Below, one piece after another: positions 14,284 through 18,900 of a stretch of 18,900 nucleotides of DNA (position 1 is the first letter of the stretch; each line of letters starts with the position of its first letter). The stretch comes from Betaproteobacteria bacterium. Lineage in GTDB: Bacteria > Pseudomonadota > Gammaproteobacteria > Burkholderiales > Burkholderiaceae_C. The translations under genes and the position numbers were made by a program. Location of the stretch: contig CANFOR010000024.1 of NCBI GenBank assembly GCA_947448675.1, forward strand, positions 1 through 18,900, given 5' to 3'. Below the pieces are notes generated by a model, which was not told the origin of the DNA, searched no databases, and saw only the letters and a program-made list of their open reading frames with translations.

Positions 14284-15266
14284 TTGGCGCGCTGAGCCTT
14301 GCCCAAAAGCACCAACGCAATGCCACCCAAAATAGCGGGGACCGCCAAAGCCAAACGCAGGCTCAGCGCTTCATTCAAGAGCAGCACCCCACCCAAGGCC
14401 GCAATCACCGGCACGCTAAGCTGCACAGTCGCAGCACTGCTGGCCTTTAAGTGCGGCAAGGCGGTGTACCAGATGGCATACCCCAAGCCCGAGGCCAGCG
14501 CGCCCGAGGCCGCAGCCAAAAGCAAACCCTGACCATCGAAACGAGCGGAGGAAAGCGTGCACAAGCTCAGCGCCAAGGCCATGGGTGTGGCGCGTAAAAA
14601 ATTACCAGCCGTAACGGCTGTAGGGTCGCCCGCTGGGTTGCCGTGCGACTTCGCTCGCAGCGAATACAAGCCCCAGGCCACACCAGCGCAGATCATCAAC
14701 AATGCACCCAGCAAGGGCGGTGCCGACAGCCCCGGCAGCAACAAGCCCAGCAAACCACACAAAGCCAGTAGCAAACCCGCAATTTGCTGCACGCCAAAAC
14801 GCTCACCGCGCCACCATGCAAAGCCCAGCATGGTGGCTTGCACCGCGCCAAACAAGAGCAAAGCGCCGCTGGCAGCGGGCAAGCTCACATAGGCAAATGA
14901 AAAACCCGCTGCGTACACAAACAAAGCCGTGGCCGAGCCCCAATTGCCCTGCGCAACAAAGGGCACGACAAGCGGCCCTACTGGCGGCATAGCTGGCGGC
15001 ATAACCAGAGGCAGCTGGGCTTGGTCTGCAGCCAGCCCAGAGGCTTGCAATGAACTTTGTCGCACGGAGCGCCAGCGCACCAGCAGCCACAAAACCAAGG
15101 CTCCGCAGAGCACACGCACCGAGGTAAAACTCGCTGCGTCTATGCCCGACTGCTTAAGCGCTAGGCGGCACAGCAAAGAGTTGCCCGCAAAGGCCAGCAT
15201 GGCCGCAGCGGTGAGCAAGAACAAGCGTACATGCGGCATAGGGGGCCTTACGGGCATGGAGGTCAT
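14271..15266 (-). CDS. DMT-superfamily transporter with two EamA domains
   Basis: A 331-residue inner-membrane protein with about ten membrane segments in two EamA repeats, an exporter or permease of unknown metabolite. The first repeat begins LFLLTAAAMLAFAGNSLLCRLAL and the second includes LLGALLMICAGVAWGLYSLRAKS; the conserved pattern PVIAALGGVLLLNE near the end is typical. Between the second and third membrane segments (about 66-107) there is a long Pro/Val-rich loop that most family members lack, partly built from a 12-nt tandem duplication at 14981-15004. The N-terminus is uncertain: ATG at 15266 is the longest form, but Met10 (15239, MPHVRLF) has AAGG upstream and starts right at the first membrane helix. 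It is 61 bp downstream of the FKBP gene. Confidence 0.9.
   Translation of the reverse strand: MTSMPVRPPMPHVRLFLLTAAAMLAFAGNSLLCRLALKQSGIDAASFTSVRVLCGALVLWLLVRWRSVRQSSLQASGLAADQAQLPLVMPPAMPPVGPLVVPFVAQGNWGSATALFVYAAGFSFAYVSLPAASGALLLFGAVQATMLGFAWWRGERFGVQQIAGLLLALCGLLGLLLPGLSAPPLLGALLMICAGVAWGLYSLRAKSHGNPAGDPTAVTAGNFLRATPMALALSLCTLSSARFDGQGLLLAAASGALASGLGYAIWYTALPHLKASSAATVQLSVPVIAALGGVLLLNEALSLRLALAVPAILGGIALVLLGKAQRAKPSV
14981..15004. repeat. 12-nt tandem duplication inside the DMT transporter gene
   Basis: CTGGCGGCATAG (14981-14992) is followed directly by CTGGCGGCATAA (14993-15004). It is in frame and encodes part of the MPPAMPPVG segment in the unusual loop of the transporter. Confidence 0.7.
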
Positions 15267-15327
15267 GGCCTAGCTTGCAAGACTTTGTCCTGCCGCGCAA
15301 ACCGGCCGCAGCAGCCTGCGAGCGGCC

Positions 15328-15729
15328 TTACTTTTCGATGGCCAACAGCTCGACTTCAAAAGTGAGCGTGGCGTTGGGCGGTACCACGCCGCCCGCACCG
15401 CGCGCACCATAGGCGGTGGCTGGTGGGCAGGTTAGCGTGGCCTTGCCGCCAACTTTGATTTTTTGCATGCCTTCGGTCCAGCAAGGCACCACGCGGTTGA
15501 GCGGGAAAGACGCCGGCGCGCCGCGCTTGTAGGAGCTGTCAAACTCTTTCCCGTCTTCCAGCGTGCCACGGTAGTGCACCTTCACCGTGCTGCTGGCCTG
15601 GGGCATGGGGCCGGTGCCGTCGGCGGTGTGCACAATTTTCACGCCCGAAGGCAGGGTCTCGGTAGGTGCAGCGGCTTGGGCCAGGCTGGCAACAGCGCTC
15701 AGGGCGCAAAGGGCAAAAAAGGTTTTCAT
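15328..15729 (-). CDS. Periplasmic FKBP-type peptidyl-prolyl cis-trans isomerase
   Basis: A 133-residue single-domain FKBP. The signal peptide MKTFFALCALSAVASLAQA is cleaved near residue 19-20, so it acts in the periplasm on proline-limited folding. The FKBP core is complete: VKVHYRGTLEDGKEFDSS (49-66), VVPCWTEGMQKIKVGGKATLTCPP and AYGARGAGG, ending in ATLTFEVELLAI. Cys83 and Cys101 flank the active site and could form a disulfide in the periplasm, a pattern I recall in proteobacterial relatives. ATG at 15729 has GAAG upstream. It lies 79 bp after the thioesterase gene and 61 bp before the DMT gene, all on the same strand, and may have its own promoter. Confidence 0.94.
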   Translation of the reverse strand: MKTFFALCALSAVASLAQAAAPTETLPSGVKIVHTADGTGPMPQASSTVKVHYRGTLEDGKEFDSSYKRGAPASFPLNRVVPCWTEGMQKIKVGGKATLTCPPATAYGARGAGGVVPPNATLTFEVELLAIEK

Positions 15730-15740
15730 GACGGCTTCAA

Positions 15741-15768
15741 ATTAAAAAAACGAAGTCACCATTGTGAA
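15741..15768 (-). promoter_or_regulatory. Weak sigma-70-like promoter candidate before the FKBP gene
   Basis: On the - strand TTCACA (15768-15763), a 16-bp spacer, then TTTAAT (15746-15741), each matching five of six consensus bases. The expected start would leave a leader of only about five bases before ATG 15729, which conflicts with use of the GAAG ribosome site, so it may be chance. Confidence 0.25.
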
Positions 15769-15808
15769 TGAATTTCATGTCGGCTGTGAGCCGCCACCCA
15801 GCTAGGTT

Positions 15809-16255
15809 TCAACGCTTGCGCGGGATCGCATAAGTGCCCACCGCATGGGCGACCAAGTCGCTGCTGCCCTCGGAGTAAATCGACACCTCACCCACCGCCA
15901 GCAACTGCCCGAGCTTGATGAGTTTGCACACGCCTAGCAAGTGAGCGTTAGCTGCTGGTTTGCGCAAAAAATTGATGGTCAAACTGGTGGTGACGGTGAG
16001 CGGAACAATGCCAATGGCGCCCAAAATCGCCACGTACAAAGCCACATCGGCCAGGGCCATCATGGTCGGCCCCGATACCGTGCCGCCGGGCCGCAAGTCG
16101 GCCTCGCCCACCAAATGCTGGACAGTGGCCGCGCCCTGCCCTGCCTCCACCACCACGGCCCGGCTTTGCGGGAACTCTTGGGCCAAAAATAGCTGAATCT
16201 CTGTTTTGCTTGCGCCGGTGTGGGTCATCTGAAAGGTGGGGGTTGAGGTTGTCAA
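15809..16255 (-). CDS. PaaI-family hotdog thioesterase
   Basis: A 148-residue hotdog-fold protein of the PaaI/4HBT thioesterase type, expected to hydrolyse an acyl-CoA in the cytosol. The active-site helix region is GEADLRPGGTVSGPTMMALAD (50-70), where GGTVSGP replaces the usual HGG and Asp70 is the probable catalytic acid. The strand LTVTTSLTINFLRKP (86-100) is characteristic of the family. Acyl specificity is unknown. It begins 15 bp downstream of the VOC gene, so the two are likely co-transcribed with roxA and the conserved unknown further upstream. Confidence 0.88.
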   Translation of the reverse strand: MTTSTPTFQMTHTGASKTEIQLFLAQEFPQSRAVVVEAGQGAATVQHLVGEADLRPGGTVSGPTMMALADVALYVAILGAIGIVPLTVTTSLTINFLRKPAANAHLLGVCKLIKLGQLLAVGEVSIYSEGSSDLVAHAVGTYAIPRKR

Positions 16256-16270
16256 TGAAGGCCATTGTCG

Positions 16271-16684
16271 CTAAGCGGGCATCTTAGTGGCATCCATAAA
16301 CAGCACATTCCAGCGGTGGCCGTCGAGGTCGCAAAAACCGCAGCCATACATAAAGCCATTGGCCTCGCGCGGCGGTGCAAAAACTTGGCCACCCGCTGAT
16401 GCTGCGCGCTGCGCCATCTGGTCTACCGCTTCGCGGCTGCTCGCTCCCAAGGAAAACAAAACTTCGGCGCCCGCACGGGTGTCGGCCAGGGCGTGCTGCG
16501 TGAAACCTGTGAACAGCTCTTGCGCGAATAGCATCAACACGAGTTGCTGCTCGCCAATGCCAAAGCAGGCCGACTGCGCGCTATTGCCCGGCCCGGGTTT
16601 GGGCGTGAAACCGATGGCGCTAAAAAACGCCGATGCCGCAACCACGTCTTTGACGGGCAGGTTGAGCCAAATGTCTTGTTTCAT
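16271..16684 (-). CDS. VOC-family (glyoxalase/bleomycin-resistance fold) protein
   Basis: A 137-residue single VOC module. It opens MKQDIWLNLPVKDVVAASAFFSAIGF and closes CDLDGHRWNVLFMD, the usual strand pattern of lactoylglutathione-lyase relatives. The segment between carries a FAPPREANGFMYGCGF stretch also common in the group. Metal ligands are not fully convincing, so an enzymatic role is open. A good AAAGGA stands about 10 nt before the ATG at 16684. It is 18 bp downstream of the conserved unknown gene and 15 bp upstream of the thioesterase gene. It is unrelated in function to the HPPD-like protein of the central operon beyond the shared fold. Confidence 0.88.
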   Translation of the reverse strand: MKQDIWLNLPVKDVVAASAFFSAIGFTPKPGPGNSAQSACFGIGEQQLVLMLFAQELFTGFTQHALADTRAGAEVLFSLGASSREAVDQMAQRAASAGGQVFAPPREANGFMYGCGFCDLDGHRWNVLFMDATKMPA

Positions 16685-16702
16685 GGGGTGTTTTCCTTTC
16701 GT

Positions 16703-17260
16703 CTACAAACCCAGCGTCACCGCTGGAAAACTGAAGCTGCTCTTACCCAGCCACTCCGCTAGCTGCTCACGCAGCGCCACGCGACGTTGGGGCTGGGCTT
16801 CGGTGACGCCGTTGCAGTGCACTGGGTCTAAGCGCTGCAACACCCAGTGCGGGCTGTACAGGGCGCTGGGCAGCTCTAGCGCGTCGGCACTGGGGCAGGC
16901 GCGGGCTTCGACGATGTGGCTCCAGTCGCGCCGCCATTGCACAAAGCGGTGGTGGCGCGCTTGCACCACGCTGTAGTCTTTGGCTAGCAAGGTCAGCTTG
17001 CGGCCGGTTTGGCTCCAGGCGCGCAGGCTGGCATCCACGCTGCGCTCGCCCAAGGGCCAATCGGCAAAGCTGGCGTCGGCCCATACCATCTCGCGCCAAC
17101 CTTCTTGGGCGGCAGTGGCCAAGGCGTCGCGTAGCAGTTGCTGGAAGGCATTGCGGCCCTCAAAGCGGCCACTGGGCAAAGGGGCGACCAGCGGCACAGA
17201 CGGCTGCCCTGTCTGCGGCGTTGATGCTGCCCTTGTAGGCACGGGCGTGTTAGCTGGCAT
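16703..17260 (-). CDS. Conserved protein of unknown function, overlapping roxA
   Basis: A 185-residue soluble protein that I do not recognise by function. It is rich in Trp and Arg and has well-ordered conserved-looking segments: FEGRNAFQQLLRDALATAAQ, MVWADASFADWPLGERSVDASLRAW, GRKLTLLAKDYSVV, HHRFVQWRRDWSHIVEAR, and a tail FPAVTLGL. No signal peptide or membrane segment is seen. I place the start at 17260 (MPANTPVP) because AAGG lies 8 nt upstream (17269-17272) and the 11-nt overlap with the roxA stop fits coupling; a longer frame to 17338 is unlikely. The first 30 residues look like a low-complexity linker. The tight pairing with the ribosomal oxygenase gene suggests a related role, but that is inference. 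Confidence 0.82.
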   Translation of the reverse strand: MPANTPVPTRAASTPQTGQPSVPLVAPLPSGRFEGRNAFQQLLRDALATAAQEGWREMVWADASFADWPLGERSVDASLRAWSQTGRKLTLLAKDYSVVQARHHRFVQWRRDWSHIVEARACPSADALELPSALYSPHWVLQRLDPVHCNGVTEAQPQRRVALREQLAEWLGKSSFSFPAVTLGL

Positions 17261-18506
17261 GGACCCAGCCTTGCGCGGCCCAGTCGCGCACAATGGCCAT
17301 AAAATCTGCGCTGGGCTCACAGGGTAAACCGGCTGCAAGGCGCTTATTCTGTGCGTTGGTAGCTATTAGATCTGTAGCATCCAGCGCTCTACTGCGGGCC
17401 AATTTGCGCAGCAGTTTGGCGTCTGCACCGCCCATGCGCCAGCTCTCGCCGTTTAAAAAAACATATTTGCCGTCGACCAGCATACGGCTGGCGCGGTCCA
17501 GGCGCAGGGCCTTGATGGTTTTGGGCACGCGGCTGGCTTCAAACCACACTTTGGCCTTGGGCTCGGTCAGGGCCTCGCCCAAAAGTTGCTGCATCAGCTG
17601 CTTGTCTTTCAGCGCGGTTGCCAAGGCCTGGTGCGCAAAGGTGGCCAGCTCGGGCGGCAGCGTGGCGGGCTGGGCCGTGGCGGCCTGCTGGCGGTCGGTG
17701 TAGAGCCGGGCGGCTTGGCCTTCGGCCTCTTGCGCTACCACGTCGGCCAGGCGGGTGAGCAGCTCACGGGCCAGCTCGCTGGCGCTGGGCGCGCGAAAGC
17801 CAATCGAATAGGTTTGGCATTCGCCACCCTCGGCCACGCCCTCATGGGCCCAGCGTGGGGGCAGGTAGAGCATGTCGCCGGGCTCTAAAACAAACTCCTG
17901 GGTGGGTGCAAAGTTTTGCAGCACTTTGAGCGGCAGTCCCTCGCGCAGCGTGAGGTCTTTTTGCGCGCCAATGCGCCAACGGCGGCGGCCCTGGGCTTGC
18001 AGCAAAAACACATCGTAGCTGTCAAAGTGCGGGCCGACGCCGCCACCCTCGGTGGCGTAGCTGATCATGAGATCGTCGAGCCGTGCGTCGGGCACAAAGC
18101 GAAAGTTTTGCAGCAGCGCGTGTACGCCCTCGTGGTGCAGGTCTACGCCTTGCACCAAGAGCGTCCACAGCTTGCGGCCAAGGGGTGGCAAGGGCTGGCC
18201 GAGCGCGGGCACAGCAGCGCCCTCCACTTGTACACCCTTAGCCTGCGCTCCCTGGGTCTGCGCAGGCACTGCAAAGGGCCCGCTGTCCATGCGCCAGCGT
18301 TCTTGGCCTTTGGCGGTTTTGCATTGCACCAGGCGCGACTCCACGCCCTCTTGCCCAGCCAAGGCAAACAGTTCGCTGCGCGAGAGCAGGGGCGCAAAGC
18401 CGGGAATGGCCTGGCGAATCAGCAGCGGTTTTTTTTGCCAATGCGTGCGCATAAACGCGTGTGGGCTCAGGCCAGCGAGCAAAGGCAAGGGGGTGTTGAT
18501 GTTCAT
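17250..18506 (-). CDS. roxA: Ribosomal protein uL16 3-hydroxylase (RoxA/YcfD-like JmjC cupin oxygenase)
   Basis: A 418-residue Fe(II)/2-oxoglutarate oxygenase. YcfD/RoxA of E. coli hydroxylates an arginine of ribosomal protein L16. The cupin core is plain: HxD ligand pair His160 and Asp162 in GPHFDSYDVFLLQ and distal His221 in YLPPRWAHEG; GRRRWRIG (173-180) supplies basic residues near the 2OG site. The C-terminal winged-helix half contains WFEASR and MLVDGKYVFLNGESWRMGG. A Gln/Ala/Pro-rich insertion around 80-110 makes it longer than the E. coli protein (373 residues as I recall). Codons near 17362-17378 (ATDLIA) contain a 17-bp repeat copy. ATG at 18506 has no strong ribosome site and lies only 29 bp from the divergent SlyD-like start. 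The stop overlaps the next gene by 11 nt. Confidence 0.93.
   Translation of the reverse strand: MNINTPLPLLAGLSPHAFMRTHWQKKPLLIRQAIPGFAPLLSRSELFALAGQEGVESRLVQCKTAKGQERWRMDSGPFAVPAQTQGAQAKGVQVEGAAVPALGQPLPPLGRKLWTLLVQGVDLHHEGVHALLQNFRFVPDARLDDLMISYATEGGGVGPHFDSYDVFLLQAQGRRRWRIGAQKDLTLREGLPLKVLQNFAPTQEFVLEPGDMLYLPPRWAHEGVAEGGECQTYSIGFRAPSASELARELLTRLADVVAQEAEGQAARLYTDRQQAATAQPATLPPELATFAHQALATALKDKQLMQQLLGEALTEPKAKVWFEASRVPKTIKALRLDRASRMLVDGKYVFLNGESWRMGGADAKLLRKLARSRALDATDLIATNAQNKRLAAGLPCEPSADFMAIVRDWAAQGWVHAS
17269..17272 (-). promoter_or_regulatory. Ribosome binding site inside roxA for the overlapping gene
   Basis: AAGG on the - strand within the last codons of roxA, 8 nt before the ATG at 17260. 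It decides the start of the conserved unknown gene. Confidence 0.55.
17362..17378. repeat. 17-bp inverted repeat, copy E (inside roxA)
   Basis: GCTATTAGATCTGTAGC, two differences from copy B, symmetric to each other (AAATTT to AGATCT), which preserves the palindromic centre. Confidence 0.75.
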
Positions 18507-18535
18507 GGGACAATTCTGCCCTGAAAGAACACCTT

Positions 18536-18900
18536 ATGACCGAAGCACTGACCCATATCACCCCCCAATGCGTGGTTGCCCTGACCTGGACGCTGAAAGA
18601 CACCCTGGGCGAGGTGCTCGACGCGCTGGACGAGCCGGTAGAGTTTTTGCTCGGCGGTGGCGACCTGCTCAAGAGCATCGACGACGCCCTGCAAGGCCAC
18701 CCCGTGGGTGCCACCCTCGACCTGCACCTGGAGCCCGAACAAGCCTTTGGCGACTATATTGAAAAGCTGGTGTTTTTAGAGGCGCGCGAGCGCTTTCCCA
18801 AAGCGCTGGCCGAGGGCATGGGCTTTGAAGGCCTCCCCCCCGGCTGCAACCCTGACGCGCCCAAAGACCTGCTGTTTACCGTGACCGACATCTACCCCGA
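18536..18900 (+). CDS. SlyD-like FKBP-type peptidyl-prolyl isomerase, 3' truncated by the window edge
   Basis: Open from ATG 18536 to the end of the window (121 complete codons). It begins MTEALTHITPQCVVALTWTL and shows the SlyD-like layout: FLLGGGDLLKSIDDALQGH and VGATLDLHLEPEQAFGDYIE, the two halves of the FKBP core, and then the insert-in-flap chaperone segment from about residue 75. This is a cytosolic isomerase and chaperone. The usual His-rich SlyD tail, if any, is outside the window, so gene identity beyond SlyD-like is open. AAAGA stands about 9 nt upstream. It diverges from roxA across 29 bp, so promoters of one or both must lie within the other's coding region. Confidence 0.88.
   Translation, partial: MTEALTHITPQCVVALTWTLKDTLGEVLDALDEPVEFLLGGGDLLKSIDDALQGHPVGATLDLHLEPEQAFGDYIEKLVFLEARERFPKALAEGMGFEGLPPGCNPDAPKDLLFTVTDIYP

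Noticed and set aside
15781..15793. Small hairpin CGGCT-gtg-AGCCG after the thioesterase gene, as a terminator
   Set aside because: The stem is only 5 bp and no T-run follows on the relevant strand.

Overview
The window is gene-dense, GC-rich bacterial DNA. The gene set (a liv-type ABC transporter operon, a split QuiC-like pair, a ribosomal oxygenase followed by a conserved unknown protein, gcvP followed by a GNAT) and the GC-rich codon use fit a betaproteobacterium of the Burkholderiales, most likely Comamonadaceae. This placement is inferred from gene content, not from a database search. No RNA gene, CRISPR array, insertion sequence or prophage was seen. The longest gene-free stretch is the 139 bp between the two divergent genes near 13.3-13.4 kb, so no gap exceeds 300 bp.

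Layout. At 1-3.1 kb, on the + strand, is the 3' nine-tenths of gcvP (glycine cleavage P-protein), overlapping a GNAT acetyltransferase by 4 nt. At 3.2-5.6 kb, on the - strand, are two alpha/beta hydrolases and a FrnE/DsbA-like oxidoreductase. From 13.3 down to 5.8 kb, on the - strand, is one eight-gene operon: AroE-like dehydrogenase, periplasmic binding protein, LivH, LivM, LivG, LivF, HPPD-like VOC protein, and a QuiC/AsbF-type TIM-barrel protein. The four transporter genes are joined by ATGA stop/start overlaps. Divergent from this operon, at 13.4-14.2 kb, is an IclR-type regulator. The 139 bp between them carries three copies of CGATAAACG, one inside a 15-mer that nearly matches the PcaR site of Pseudomonas putida as I recall it. 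From 18.5 down to 14.3 kb, on the - strand, are roxA-like ribosomal oxygenase, a conserved unknown, a VOC protein, a PaaI-type thioesterase, a periplasmic FKBP isomerase and a DMT-family exporter. At 18.5 kb a SlyD-like isomerase starts divergently from roxA and runs off the end.

How the genes may work together. The central operon reads as an uptake-plus-catabolism unit for a shikimate-like or quinate-like hydroaromatic acid: import by the ABC transporter, oxidation by the AroE-like enzyme, and dehydration of 3-dehydroshikimate to protocatechuate by the TIM-barrel protein. In known QuiC1 proteins the TIM barrel and the HPPD-like domain are fused. Here they are two adjacent genes in reversed order. 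The HPPD-like partner seems to have lost its iron-binding histidines, and the AroE-like enzyme lacks the usual substrate-binding serines, so the true substrate is open.

A second layer is a 17-bp inverted-repeat element (consensus near GCTATTAAATTTGTAGC). It occurs at least five times, three of them inside coding sequence, with a sixth, degenerate copy spanning the livF stop codon.
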